Shown here piece after piece: positions 1-9,011 of a stretch of DNA of 64,000 bases. The position numbers and the translations under genes were made by a program. The notes under the pieces were generated by a model. The model did no database searches, was not told the DNA's origin, and worked only from the letters and a program-made list of their open reading frames with translations. Origin of the DNA: Egicoccus sp. AB-alg2 (GTDB lineage: Bacteria > Actinomycetota > Nitriliruptoria > Nitriliruptorales > Nitriliruptoraceae); the NCBI RefSeq assembly GCF_041821065.1, contig NZ_JBGUAX010000006.1, positions 248,001 to 312,000 of the forward strand, read 5' to 3'. Numbering within the stretch: the stretch's first letter is position 1; the number at the start of each line of letters is the position of its first letter.

Positions 1-364
1 CGGGCTGGACGCAGGCGTCCGGCTGCACGGTGCTGACCAGCAGCGCCAGCGCCGCGAGGTCGCCGGCGAGCCAGTCGTCGCGGACGCGCGGGATCTGGCC
101 TCGCGAGGTGAGCGCGCCCAGCAGTTCCTCGTCGTGGCGCAGCTCGGCGCGGACGTCCGGCAGGCCGCGCTGCGACAGCGACGCGCCCGAGGCGTCATGG
201 ACGAGGGCCTCGTGGCCGGCCGCGAGCAGGACGAAGGAGTCGACCCGCGGCAGCGCCGTCAGCGTGAAGTCCACGGCGGCCCGCAGCGCCCGCACCGTGT
301 CCTCGCTCGCGCCTTCGAAGAGCGCGACCGCCGTCGGCAGGACGGCCCGGCCGACCAGGGTCAC
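1..364 (-). CDS. Partial protein of the class III extradiol dioxygenase-like (DODA fold) type found beside miaB
   Basis: The reading frame begins with a GTG at 364 that overlaps the miaB stop codon (GTGA) and runs off the left edge, giving about 121 visible residues. The visible part has a hydrophobic stretch with LLAAGHEALVHDAS and ends in a small Ala/Leu-rich helix. In actinobacteria the gene after miaB often encodes a hypothetical protein of the extradiol dioxygenase subunit B fold, and the visible sequence is compatible with that, but no metal-ligand motif falls inside the fragment. The assignment therefore rests mainly on position. Codon use and the translational overlap argue that it is a real gene co-transcribed with miaB. 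Confidence 0.55.
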   Translation of the reverse strand, partial: MTLVGRAVLPTAVALFEGASEDTVRALRAAVDFTLTALPRVDSFVLLAAGHEALVHDASGASLSQRGLPDVRAELRHDEELLGALTSRGQIPRVRDDWLAGDLAALALLVSTVQPDACVQP

Positions 365-1872
365 CGCACGACCGGCACGGACGTCAGCACGGGCAGTCGT
401 AGTCCTGCCGCGCCCGGGGTCGGGGGCGTCTGCGCCGGCAGGCCGTGCCCTTCGCCGCGGGCCAGGGCCGCCCCGGCGGCCAGGCCGGCGGCCGTGCGAC
501 GCAGCACCCCGGCCTCGCCACCGATGGCGTAGTTGGTGGCGGCCTCCACGACCTCGACGGTGACCAGGTCGCCGGGCGCGAACGCGGGCGTGCCGTCGGC
601 GGCGCCCTGGGGGGCCGGGAAGTGCACCAGGTGGTTGCCGCGTGTGCGGCCCGACCACCGCGACGGGTCGGTCTTCGACGGCGCCTCGACCAGCAGTTCC
701 TGGCTGGTGCCGAGCAGCCGCTGGTGGGCGGTCAGCGACTGGGCGCGGGTCAGGGCCTCCAGCCGGCCATAGCGCTCGCGAACCACCTCGGCCGGCACGA
801 ACTCGTCGACCAGGTCGGCCGCCGGCGTACCGGGCCGTGGCGAGTACTGGAACGTGAACGCCTGGTCGAACCCGACCGCGTCCACGACCTCGAGCGTGGC
901 CTCGAAGTCCTCGTCGGTCTCGCCCGGGAACCCGACGATGATGTCGGTCGTGAGCGCGGCATCGGGCATGAGCGCACGCGTCTTGTCCACCAGGGCGAGG
1001 TAGCGCCGGGCACGGTAGGAGCGCCGCATGCGCCGCAGCACCCGGTCGGAGCCCGACTGCAGCGGCAGGTGCAGGTGGTGGCAGACGTTGGGCGTCTCCG
1101 CCATCGCGTGCAACACCTCGTCGGTGAAGTCGCGCGGGTGCGGCGAGGTGAATCGGACCCGTTCGAGGCCGTCGACCCGGCCGAGTTCGCGCAGCAGGTC
1201 GGCGAACTGCGATGCGCCGGCGAGGTCACGCCCGTAGGAGTTGACGTTCTGGCCGAGCAGGGTCACCTCGACGACGTCGTCGGCGACCAGCGCCTCCACC
1301 TCCTCGACGATCTCACCGATGCGACGCGAGCGTTCCGGACCGCGCAGGCTCGGCACGATGCAGAAGGTGCAGCTGTTGTTGCAGCCGACGGCGATCGACA
1401 CCCAGGCGTGGTGGCGCACCGAGCGCTTGGCGGGCAGGGCCGAGGGGAAGGTCTCCAACTGCTCGACGAGTTCGACCACGGGGATCGCGGCCGAGTCGGC
1501 CTGGGCGAGCAGCTTGGGCAGCTCGGGAAGGTTGTGGGTGCCGTAGACGACGTCCACCCATGGCGCCTTCTCCGCCACGGTGGCGCCGTCCTTCTGTGCC
1601 AGGCAGCCGCCGACCACGATGGTGAGGTCGCGGCCCTCGCGGCGGCGCTCGTCCTTCAGGCCCTTCAGGTGACCGAGGGTGCCGTAGAGGCGGTTGTCGG
1701 CGTTCTCGCGTACGGCACAGGTGTTCAGCAGCACGAGGTCGGCCGACGCCTCGTCGGCGGCGCGCCGGTAGCCGAGGGTCTCCAGCAGGCCGGCGGCACG
1801 ACCGGAGTCGTGCTCGTTCATCTGGCAGCCGAAGGTGCGGACGGCGTAGGTCTTTGGCACAGCGGAACTCAC
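361..1872 (-). CDS. miaB: tRNA-2-methylthio-N6-dimethylallyladenosine synthase MiaB
   Basis: MiaB is a radical-SAM methylthiotransferase that adds a methylthio group to i6A37 of tRNAs. The 503-residue product has the full architecture. The N-terminal UPF0004 domain carries the auxiliary-cluster cysteines C16, C52 and C90, and the radical-SAM motif CNNSCTFC supplies C164, C168 and C171. A TRAM domain lies at about residues 390-465, followed by a short Ala/Pro-rich tail. The start is the GTG at 1872, and a TACCAT -10-like box sits at 1895-1900 on the minus strand. It precedes and overlaps the partial gene at the left edge. The order recA-recX-miaB matches other actinobacteria. Confidence 0.96.
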   Translation of the reverse strand: MSSAVPKTYAVRTFGCQMNEHDSGRAAGLLETLGYRRAADEASADLVLLNTCAVRENADNRLYGTLGHLKGLKDERRREGRDLTIVVGGCLAQKDGATVAEKAPWVDVVYGTHNLPELPKLLAQADSAAIPVVELVEQLETFPSALPAKRSVRHHAWVSIAVGCNNSCTFCIVPSLRGPERSRRIGEIVEEVEALVADDVVEVTLLGQNVNSYGRDLAGASQFADLLRELGRVDGLERVRFTSPHPRDFTDEVLHAMAETPNVCHHLHLPLQSGSDRVLRRMRRSYRARRYLALVDKTRALMPDAALTTDIIVGFPGETDEDFEATLEVVDAVGFDQAFTFQYSPRPGTPAADLVDEFVPAEVVRERYGRLEALTRAQSLTAHQRLLGTSQELLVEAPSKTDPSRWSGRTRGNHLVHFPAPQGAADGTPAFAPGDLVTVEVVEAATNYAIGGEAGVLRRTAAGLAAGAALARGEGHGLPAQTPPTPGAAGLRLPVLTSVPVVR

Positions 1873-2021
1873 AGGCCGACACGGGGAAGCTCGGATGGTA
1901 CGCCAGGACCGTACGTCGGCCCGGCGACGCCTGTGGCCGGATCGTGCCGGCGGTCCTGCCGACCTCGTGGCGCGGCTCCGTACCTGGCCGACGCGCGCCG
2001 GCGGTCGCCGTGACGGCGTCG

Positions 2022-2318
2022 TCAGGGGGCGCCGTCGCCACCCTCGCGGGCCGTGGTCAGCCGCTTGCGGTTCTGGTGGTGCTCCGGCAGGCCGGCGTCG
2101 CTGTGGGTACCGCGCCCGGCGGCGACGAACGCCACCAGGACGATGCCGAGGAGCGACGCCGAGATGACGTCGCCGGGGACGGTGACGAAGAACACGACGA
2201 GCCCGGCGAGCAGCGCGTACCCGAACCAGGCCCGGCGCTGTGACTGGCCGGTGAAGAGCCCCAGCGCGACGGCGAGGACGGGGACGCCGACGATCACCCA
2301 GGCCTGTACGACGTCCAC
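2022..2318 (-). CDS. Small integral membrane protein, function unknown
   Basis: This encodes 98 residues from a GTG at 2318 that is preceded by a strong GAGGAGG ribosome site 5 nt upstream. There are three closely spaced hydrophobic segments, at about residues 5-21, 31-47 and 48-66. A hydrophilic, basic and His-containing C-terminal tail (about 70-98) is probably cytoplasmic. I do not recognise the family. A small membrane protein near miaB is common in actinobacteria, but no function follows from that. It is separated from the miaB start by 149 bp with no gene in it. Confidence 0.72.
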   Translation of the reverse strand: MDVVQAWVIVGVPVLAVALGLFTGQSQRRAWFGYALLAGLVVFFVTVPGDVISASLLGIVLVAFVAAGRGTHSDAGLPEHHQNRKRLTTAREGGDGAP

Positions 2319-2380
2319 GGCGCCTCCTCGCTCACCCGCACCACGTGGTCCTCAGGCTAGCGGAGCCGGCGGCTGCGGCC

Positions 2381-2527
2381 TCAGTCGGGATCCTTCGGCA
2401 GCTCGCCCTCGTTGGGCGGGTCGTCCGGTCCCTCGGAGGGCACGGTCGTCTCGCCGCCCTCGGGTGGCAGTGGCGCGGTCTCGTCGAGCAGTCCAGGATC
2501 CTCGTCGCGCCGGTCGGGGTCGCTCAC
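2381..2527 (-). CDS. Very acidic 48-residue protein, function unknown
   Basis: A GTG at 2527, preceded by GAGGAAGG at proper spacing, opens a 48-residue frame closed by TGA at 2381-2383. The product is dominated by Asp, Glu and Pro (it begins MSDPDRRDEDPGLLDE and ends GELPKDPD) and contains no Cys, aromatic residue or hydrophobic segment, so it should be an unstructured, strongly negative peptide. It lies between a membrane-protein gene and two PRC-barrel genes, all on the same strand. The good ribosome site and clean stop make it likely to be translated. No homology is claimed. Confidence 0.55.
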   Translation of the reverse strand: MSDPDRRDEDPGLLDETAPLPPEGGETTVPSEGPDDPPNEGELPKDPD

Positions 2528-2622
2528 GATCGTTCCTTCCTCGGCAGGTCGTGTGACACGAAGGTGGCGGCGCCGGGCAGGGCCCGCGCGCCGCCACCTC
2601 GCTCAACGGTCACCGATCGGCG

Positions 2623-3516
2623 TCAGCGCTGCTGGTCGCGCGACTCCTCGAGCCCGGCGACGTCGATCTCTTCCTTGCGGACGTCTTCCTCGACGCGCTC
2701 CTGCTCGGTGTGGACGTCCTTCTCCAGCCGGACGCGCTCCTTCGGCACCGCCCGCTTCTCCACGACGGGCTCCTCCTCGTGGAGGATGACCTCGTGCTCT
2801 TCCTCGGAGATGGCAGGGCCGCTGGTCGCCGCGTCGACGTTGCCCTCGGTGATGGGCTCGCGCTCGAGGTGGACCTCCTCACGCTGGACCGGCACGGTCT
2901 TGGTTACGTGCTCGGTCACGACGTGCTTGCGCAGGCGCACGCGCCCGGCCTCGTGGCGCTCCTTGCCGACGTGCAGCTCCTCCTCGGAGCGGGTCATGGC
3001 ATCGTCGGTGGTGGGCCCACTGGTGTCGTGCCCGGCCGTGCCGAACTGGTTGCGGTCCTCGTCGAGCGTGCCACCGGTCACACCGGCGGTGCCGCCGGTC
3101 ATGCCGCTCGTGTCGCCGCCGATCCCGCCGGTCTCGGTGCCGGCCGGCTGGGTCGTGTCCTGGGCGGTCGCGTCGTCGCGGAGGTTCTCGCCGTAGCCCT
3201 GCTCGTACGGCATCCCGTAGTAGCGGTAGAGCTCGGCTTCCTCGGACGGGTCGAGGTGGCCCTCGGCGTCGATGTTCGGGGCGTCCTTGACCTTGTCCTT
3301 GGCGTAGCCGACGTGGAGGTCGTCGTCGGTCAGGTTCGCGTCCTGGATGGGCACGAACGACGAGCGTGTGCCGAACAGCCCCGTGTTGACGAGGGCGAAG
3401 GTGGGCTCACCGGTCTGGTCGTCGACGAAAACGGTGTCGACGCTGCCGATGCGGTCGCCGTCCTGGTCGTAGGCGGTCGCGCCCATGACGCGGTCGAGAT
3501 CCTGCTTCGTGATCAT
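2623..3516 (-). CDS. PRC-barrel / YsnF-AvaK (DUF2382) stress-type protein
   Basis: The 297-residue protein starts at the ATG at 3516 (MITKQDL), with AGGGA upstream. An upstream in-frame extension lacks a ribosome site. Residues about 1-85 form a PRC-barrel domain (GSVDTVFVDDQTGEP, GTRSSFVP). A Gly/Thr-rich linker follows (about 115-165). The C-terminal 120 residues are a Glu/Arg/Lys-rich DUF2382 domain of the YsnF/AvaK type with repeating HVxKE-like strands. PRC-barrel/DUF2382 proteins are associated with general stress and desiccation responses, but the molecular role is not known. A shorter paralogue follows directly upstream at 3702-4334. Confidence 0.88.
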   Translation of the reverse strand: MITKQDLDRVMGATAYDQDGDRIGSVDTVFVDDQTGEPTFALVNTGLFGTRSSFVPIQDANLTDDDLHVGYAKDKVKDAPNIDAEGHLDPSEEAELYRYYGMPYEQGYGENLRDDATAQDTTQPAGTETGGIGGDTSGMTGGTAGVTGGTLDEDRNQFGTAGHDTSGPTTDDAMTRSEEELHVGKERHEAGRVRLRKHVVTEHVTKTVPVQREEVHLEREPITEGNVDAATSGPAISEEEHEVILHEEEPVVEKRAVPKERVRLEKDVHTEQERVEEDVRKEEIDVAGLEESRDQQR

Positions 3517-3701
3517 GTGTTCCCTGTTCCGTCGGGGATGTCCATGCCTCAACGAAACCGGACGAAGCACGCATCTGCGACCCTCTGGTGCCCGCCAGCG
3601 CCGGGGTCACAACGTCCCCTGTCCGGCCATCGGCAGGACCTCCGGGGACCTCGTCCGGTTCAGCTGACGGCCACCTCCCCACGGTTGCCCGCAGCGCCCC
3701 C

Positions 3702-4334
3702 TCAGCGGTCGGCGACGGTGCCGCGATCAGGATGTCGTGTCGTGGTGGTGGCGTCGGTCGAGCCTTGCGACGCATCGGGGTCGTCGTACATCCTCGGTTC
3801 CTCGGCGTGTCCGACCGGCGCTCCGAGGCGACGCAGGCGCAGCCGCTCGTCCGGCGCGACCATGGGGCCGTCGAGCATGGGGTCGATCCCCTGGTCGGCG
3901 ATGAGGTCGGCCCCGGACGGCAGGTGACCGCCGGCGGGGGCGCCCGTCCCTTCGGCGTCGGTGGCGCGCGACGCGTCACCGTCGTCGGCGGCGTCGGAAT
4001 GGGCGGACGTCACGTCGTCGGCGAGTGGGATGCCGTAATAGCGGTACAGCTCGCGCTCGTCGGCGGCGGCGAGGTGCTCGTCCACGTCGATGTTCGGCGC
4101 GTCGTGGACACGATCCTTGGCGTGGGCCACGTGCAGGTCGCCGTCGCGGAAGTTGGCGTCGACCAGCGGCACGAACGACGACCTGGTCCCGAACAGGCCG
4201 GTCGTGACGGCGGCGAAGGTGGGCTCTCCGGTCTCCGTGTCCACGAACACCGTGTCCACCGTCCCCAGCTTCTGCCCATCGCGGTCGTAGGCGGTCGCCC
4301 CGATCAGCTCGTAGAGGTCCTGCTTGCCGTACAT
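3702..4334 (-). CDS. PRC-barrel domain protein (paralogue of the neighbouring gene)
   Basis: It encodes 210 residues from the ATG at 4334 (MYGKQDL), with GGGGGAG just upstream. Residues about 1-85 closely parallel the PRC-barrel of the downstream gene: IGATAYDRDG, GTVDTVFVDTETGEPTF, GTRSSFVPLVDANF and DAPNIDVDEHL all have counterparts there. The two genes are therefore a tandem duplication. The second half is Asp/Gly/Ala-rich and acidic and has no DUF2382 domain, so the paralogues differ mainly in the C-terminus. The 185-bp gap between them holds no gene. Confidence 0.86.
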   Translation of the reverse strand: MYGKQDLYELIGATAYDRDGQKLGTVDTVFVDTETGEPTFAAVTTGLFGTRSSFVPLVDANFRDGDLHVAHAKDRVHDAPNIDVDEHLAAADERELYRYYGIPLADDVTSAHSDAADDGDASRATDAEGTGAPAGGHLPSGADLIADQGIDPMLDGPMVAPDERLRLRRLGAPVGHAEEPRMYDDPDASQGSTDATTTTRHPDRGTVADR

Positions 4335-4442
4335 CGCTCCCCCGGTTCGCTTGGGTGAACGATCACGGAAGCGCACCGTGGGCCCACCGGAGCGGGCTGG
4401 CTGCCGCCGCTCGTCCGGGGCCGAGGTGTCGACGCGTGGGCA

Positions 4443-4466
4443 CGTCAACGCGTCAACGCGTCAGTG
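4443..4466. repeat. Three tandem 8-bp units at the recX stop codon
   Basis: The unit cgtcaacg occurs at 4443-4450 and 4451-4458 and, with two changes, at 4459-4466, where it overlaps the recX stop codon. It is too short to be a regulatory array and is recorded only as local structure. Confidence 0.5.
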
Positions 4467-5216
4467 ACCGGCGGTTCGCTGGGCGTCGCGGGCGGTGAAC
4501 ACGGCTTCGCGGGCGACCTTGCGCGCCAGTCCTTCGGCATACCCACGCCGGACGACGTGTGCGGCCACACGCCGGAAGGCGGCCTCGGGCGCCAGGCCGG
4601 TGCAGCGCGCCGCCTTCTCGCTCGCCAGCGCGTACGCGGCCGCCTCGGGGTCCTCGGCATCGGCCGGCGTCAGCGCACGGTCGAGCAGTGCGGCGTCGAA
4701 GCCGCGTTCGCGCAGGTCGCGGCGGATCCGCGCGGGGGCGTGACCCTTGCGGCGGCGCTCGTCGACGAGCGCGGCGACCATCGCCTCGTCGTCGACCAGC
4801 CGTTCCCGGCGGGCGCGTTCCAGGGCCTGCTCGACGACCGCAGAGGGGGTGCCCCGCCCGCGTAGCTTGTCGCGCAGGCGTGCCTCGCTCTGCGGTGCCA
4901 TCGCGGTGGAGCGGCGCAGGAACGCGACCGCTTCGGCGACGTCGTCGTCGAGCCGGGGGGCCGCCGGGTCGGGCGTGGCGGCGCGCTCGTCGGCGCGCCG
5001 CACGGCCTCGTCGTGTGCCTCGGCGGCCAGGCGGCCCGCCTCGCGAGCCGAGGTGGGCGGAGCGGGCGAGGACGCGTCCGGCGCGGCGGGCCCCTGTGCC
5101 CCACCGCCCTCCTGGGCCGGTTCCGGGGCCGTGAGCGGGACCCGGATGGGATCACGCGGCACGCCGCGCTGCGCCAGCCAGCGCTCGGCGTCCTTGAAGC
5201 CGCCCGCTTCCGACAC
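4461..5216 (-). CDS. recX: Regulatory protein RecX
   Basis: RecX binds RecA filaments and limits recombinase activity. The 251-residue product starts at a GTG at 5216 whose ribosome site (GGAGG) lies inside the last codons of recA, so translation of the two genes is probably coupled. The stop-to-start gap is 2 bp. The first 95 residues are Ala/Glu-rich and not conserved. The RecX three-helix repeats occupy about 100-240 (AVAFLRRSTAMAPQSEARLR, ERARRERLVDDEAMVAALV, RKGHAPARIRRDLRERGFD). A recA-recX tandem is the usual actinobacterial arrangement and implies co-induction by DNA damage. Confidence 0.93.
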   Translation of the reverse strand: MSEAGGFKDAERWLAQRGVPRDPIRVPLTAPEPAQEGGGAQGPAAPDASSPAPPTSAREAGRLAAEAHDEAVRRADERAATPDPAAPRLDDDVAEAVAFLRRSTAMAPQSEARLRDKLRGRGTPSAVVEQALERARRERLVDDEAMVAALVDERRRKGHAPARIRRDLRERGFDAALLDRALTPADAEDPEAAAYALASEKAARCTGLAPEAAFRRVAAHVVRRGYAEGLARKVAREAVFTARDAQRTAGH

Positions 5217-5218
5217 GC

Positions 5219-7567
5219 TCAGCCCTCCAGGTCGTCGGCGTCGTCGGCGGCCAGCGGGTTCACGCCGAGCTTGTCCTTGACCTTCTTCTCGATCTCGGCG
5301 GCGACGTCGACGTGCTCCTTCAGGAAGTTGCGGGCGTTCTCCTTGCCCTGCCCGAGCTGCTCGCCGTCGTAGGTGTACCAAGCACCCGCCTTGCGGATGA
5401 TGCCCTCCTCGACGCCGACGTCGATGAGCGAGCCCTCCCTGGAGATGCCCTCGCCGTAGAGGATGTCGAACTCGGCCTGCCGGAACGGCGGCGCGACCTT
5501 GTTCTTCACCACCTTGACACGCACCCGGTTGCCGACCGCGTCGGTGCCGTCCTTGAGCGTCTCGATCCGGCGCACGTCCAGGCGCACCGAACTGTAGAAC
5601 TTCAGCGCGCGCCCACCCGGGGTCGTTTCGGGCGAGCCGAACATGACGCCTACCTTTTCACGCAATTGGTTGATAAAAACAGCACATGTCTTGGACTTGC
5701 TCAACGAACCGGAGAGCTTCCGCAGCGCCTGCGACATCAGACGGGCCTGCAGGCCGACGTGGCTGTCACCCATCTCGCCCTCGATCTCCGCGCGCGGGGT
5801 GAGTGCGGCGACCGAGTCGATGACGATGAGATCGACCGCGCCGGAGCGGATCAGCATGTCTGCGATCTCCAGCGCCTGCTCGCCCGTGTCGGGCTGCGAC
5901 ACCAGCAATTCGTTGATGTCGACGCCGAGCGCCTTCGCATAAACCGGGTCGAGCGCGTGCTCGGCGTCGATGAACGCCGCGATCCCACCCGCCTTCTGGG
6001 CTTCGGCCACCGCGTGCAACGCCACGGTGGTGTTGTGGGACAGGACGCCATTGGCGAGGAAGCTGTGCGTCCCAGGCACAACGACGTCAAAGGTCGGCAC
6101 CGAACCCACCGCCTCGATCGCGGTGATCCGCTCGTAGGTGAGCGGACGTGCAGCGAGCTCGTGCAGTTGCGCCACCAGCGGGCGCGCGCTGGCTGGGACG
6201 TGCTTGGACTCGATCCACTCGAGCACGGCCAGCAGCCGGTTCGGCGAACAGTCGATGCTGCCGTCGGCCCGACCCGTGAGGTCCGTACGCCGCAGGTCGC
6301 CGATCAGCGCGTCGAGTTTCCGATCCCCACCCAACGCGTCGCGCAGGTCGAACAGCAGCTCACGGACGTGGGGCAGGTGTTCGTGACGGGACGCCGGCGA
6401 GGTACCCGGTGCCGTATCGAGGTGGCGCTCGACCTGTGCGGCCCGGCGTTGCGAGCGGAAGCCGATCTGCTCCAGGAATCGGTGCACGGCGCCCGCGCCG
6501 ACCAGGACCGTGTGGTAGTCGCGGTCGAGTTCGTCATGGTGGCGCTCGAAGCGCGTGGCCGGGATGCCCAGCCCGTACAGCAGCAGTTGAACCTGCTCGG
6601 CCAGCGTCACCGAAGCCGTGGTCAGTCCGATGCCGGGCCCCTGCTCGATCCAGCCGTCACCCTCGTACAGAGCGGACAGGAACGCGCGCTGGACCTTCGG
6701 CCCACCGGTCCGAACGGCGTGCGGGATCTCCTTGTCCGCGGAGAGACCGAAGCCGAGCCCATACTCGTCCGCGAGCCGTTTCCGGGCTGCGGTGTCGTGG
6801 ACGCAGTGCTCCTTGCCCTGGTAGGTGACGACACGGTCACGGCTGACGCCGAGGACATGCTCGAGCAGGGAGACGTACTCCTCGTAGACGTCGGGGTCGT
6901 ACGCGTTGGTGAAGTTGATGGCGTGGCGCGCGTTGTCACCCAGGGAACCCTCGGCCACCAGATAACCGAGCAGCACCGCCTCGTCCTCCGTGAGCTGGCT
7001 ACCGCCGGGTGAGGCGTCGGCACCGAACAGCGCCGACACCAACACATCGCCGTGCCGCAGCTCTGCAACTGTGCGCCAAACGATGCGTCCCCGCTCGTTA
7101 AGCACCCGGAGCGGATGGTTTGCGGTCGCCTCAACATGACGGCCCGACTCGAGCGTGACGCGCCAGACCGGCTTGCGGTTGTTGTGCGTCACGCCAGCCA
7201 TCAGCTCGAGGTTCGCCTCCTCGTTGACGAGGCGGACGCCGTAGTCGCTGACGTCCGTGACCCTGGACGTGCAGCTCGTCGGCTGATCGACGCGGAAGAA
7301 GAGCTCGTCGACCGTTTCCAGCCCGTGGTCGGTCCACACGTAGGTGCCGGCCGGCAGGCACTTGCCGGAGCTCTCCGGACCGTAGATCTCCACGACCCGG
7401 CCCTTGGGCAGGCCGCCGATGCCGAGCGCCAGGTCCAGCGACAGGGCCCCGGTCGGGATGGCGGCGACCTTGACCGCGGCCTCGTCGCCGAGCTTCATCA
7501 GCGAGCCCTTGCCGAACTGCTTCTCGATGTTGGCGAGCGCCAGGTCGAGGGCCTTGTCCTTGTCCAC
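5219..7567 (-). CDS. recA: Recombinase RecA interrupted by an in-frame intein
   Basis: RecA forms filaments on single-stranded DNA, drives strand exchange and stimulates LexA self-cleavage. The 782-residue precursor starts at a GTG at 7567 (ribosome site GGGAGG). Residues 1-69 are the N-extein, ending inside the Walker A motif GPESSGK. Residues 70-512 are an intein (6032-7360). The remaining 270 residues restart with [12 protein letters not shown] and carry the Walker B region, loop L2 (GRALKFYSS) and the usual acidic C-terminus. Spliced RecA would be 339 residues, normal for the family. Without splicing the ATP site is split and the protein should be inactive. A LexA box lies upstream. One stretch of the C-extein (5651-5689) has strikingly AT-rich codons. 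Confidence 0.97.
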   Translation of the reverse strand: MDKDKALDLALANIEKQFGKGSLMKLGDEAAVKVAAIPTGALSLDLALGIGGLPKGRVVEIYGPESSGKCLPAGTYVWTDHGLETVDELFFRVDQPTSCTSRVTDVSDYGVRLVNEEANLELMAGVTHNNRKPVWRVTLESGRHVEATANHPLRVLNERGRIVWRTVAELRHGDVLVSALFGADASPGGSQLTEDEAVLLGYLVAEGSLGDNARHAINFTNAYDPDVYEEYVSLLEHVLGVSRDRVVTYQGKEHCVHDTAARKRLADEYGLGFGLSADKEIPHAVRTGGPKVQRAFLSALYEGDGWIEQGPGIGLTTASVTLAEQVQLLLYGLGIPATRFERHHDELDRDYHTVLVGAGAVHRFLEQIGFRSQRRAAQVERHLDTAPGTSPASRHEHLPHVRELLFDLRDALGGDRKLDALIGDLRRTDLTGRADGSIDCSPNRLLAVLEWIESKHVPASARPLVAQLHELAARPLTYERITAIEAVGSVPTFDVVVPGTHSFLANGVLSHNTTVALHAVAEAQKAGGIAAFIDAEHALDPVYAKALGVDINELLVSQPDTGEQALEIADMLIRSGAVDLIVIDSVAALTPRAEIEGEMGDSHVGLQARLMSQALRKLSGSLSKSKTCAVFINQLREKVGVMFGSPETTPGGRALKFYSSVRLDVRRIETLKDGTDAVGNRVRVKVVKNKVAPPFRQAEFDILYGEGISREGSLIDVGVEEGIIRKAGAWYTYDGEQLGQGKENARNFLKEHVDVAAEIEKKVKDKLGVNPLAADDADDLEG
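6032..7360 (-). mobile_element. RecA intein with LAGLIDADG homing-endonuclease domain
   Basis: It is an in-frame insertion of 443 codons between Lys and Thr of the RecA P-loop. Splicing residues are all present: Cys1 (CLPAGTYVW), block B with His82 (ATANHPL), block F ([16 protein letters not shown]), penultimate His442, terminal Asn443 and a Thr as first C-extein residue. Two LAGLIDADG helices are visible, LLGYLVAEG at about 130-138 and [10 protein letters not shown] at 227-236, with the acidic residues retained (Glu137 and Asp235). The endonuclease therefore looks intact and potentially mobile. Base composition is somewhat less GC-rich than the flanking recA. The mycobacterial RecA inteins I know of sit at other positions in the protein. 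Confidence 0.94.
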
Positions 7568-7687
7568 GGGTGCCTCCCGGTGGGCCCGCCGCGTCCCGGC
7601 AGGCGAATCGTCGTGTCGGTGGAGCGTCACGGTACGTCGCGGCTGCGACACGGTGGCGGATGCGCTCGGTCGCCGCTGTGGACATCG

Positions 7688-7709
7688 ACGTTACCCGAAC
7701 GGGTGTTCG
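7688..7709 (-). promoter_or_regulatory. LexA (SOS) box and candidate -10 of recA
   Basis: CGAAC-GGGT-GTTCG at 7696-7709 matches the CGAACN4GTTCG consensus of actinobacterial and Gram-positive LexA exactly. On the minus strand a TAACGT -10-like hexamer follows 2 bp later (7693-7688), so bound LexA would cover the recA promoter. The predicted leader to the GTG at 7567 is about 110 nt. The 255-bp intergenic region also serves the divergent exonuclease gene. Confidence 0.85.
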
Positions 7710-7822
7710 GATGCGAGCACCCACGAAGCGTCCGTCCACCGGTGCCCGCCGACGTCCCGCGGCCGTGACACGGGTCCCGGCTACGGTGTGGCCGACCGAT
7801 CCCCACCGAAGGCAACGACCCC

Positions 7823-8602
<780 letters not shown>

Positions 8603-8611
<9 letters not shown>

Positions 8612-8920
8612 CGATCGCTCCGCGACGGCCCCGCCGAACGCCGCCGCACCAGGAATCGCGTCGACCGCGAAGGTGACGTGCCCGACCGGGACGCGGTCAC
8701 CGACGGCTGCCGCCACACGGGCGGCATCGGGCAACGGGAAGCCACCACAGAGCTCGATCAGGCGCACGCCCTCGTCCACGAGCTGGCCCGCCACCTGCAC
8801 GGCCATGGCCGCGTCGGGTACGGGCACCAGCAGCGTCCGCAGGCCCGCCCGTTCGACGACGTGGCGGTCGGCGACCGGATCGGTGTCGGGATGCTCGTAG
8901 ACATAGGCCCACTGGATCAT
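8603..8920 (-). CDS. DUF6506 family protein
   Basis: This 105-residue protein starts at the ATG at 8920 (MIQWAYVYEHPDTDP) with AGGAG 6 nt upstream. The sequence alternates short hydrophobic strands and helices (LLVPVPDAAMAVQVAGQL, LIELCGGFPLPDAARV, VGHVTFAVDA) and resembles the small alpha/beta proteins grouped as DUF6506, whose function is not known. It is convergent with the exonuclease gene and overlaps its last three codons. Its promoter has a striking dyad within a 19-bp spacer (8953-8983), so expression is probably controlled by a MerR-family activator. Confidence 0.78.
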
Positions 8921-8952
8921 CGCGGCTCCTGGATCTCGGGAAGACCCCCGGC

Positions 8953-8983
8953 ACGCTAGGACCTCGACTTTGCTCGAGGTCAA
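8953..8983 (-). promoter_or_regulatory. Promoter with 19-bp spacer and central dyad (MerR/SoxR-type)
   Basis: On the minus strand TTGACC (8983-8978) and TAGCGT (8958-8953) are separated by 19 bp instead of the usual 17. The perfect inverted repeat GACCTCGA-N6-TCGAGGTC (8960-8981) fills the spacer. This geometry is the hallmark of MerR-family promoters, and the arms CCTCGA/TCGAGG resemble the SoxR box (CCTCAAG...CTTGAGG). The start codon of the DUF6506 gene lies about 26 nt after the expected transcription start. No MerR-type regulator is encoded in the window. Confidence 0.72.
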
Positions 8984-9011
8984 GCGCCGACGCGGCACCG
9001 GCGCGATTCCC

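Noticed and set aside
6032-7360. Insertion sequence or disruption of recA
   Set aside because: The insertion is in frame, has all intein splicing motifs and no transposase or terminal repeats, so recA is not a pseudogene.
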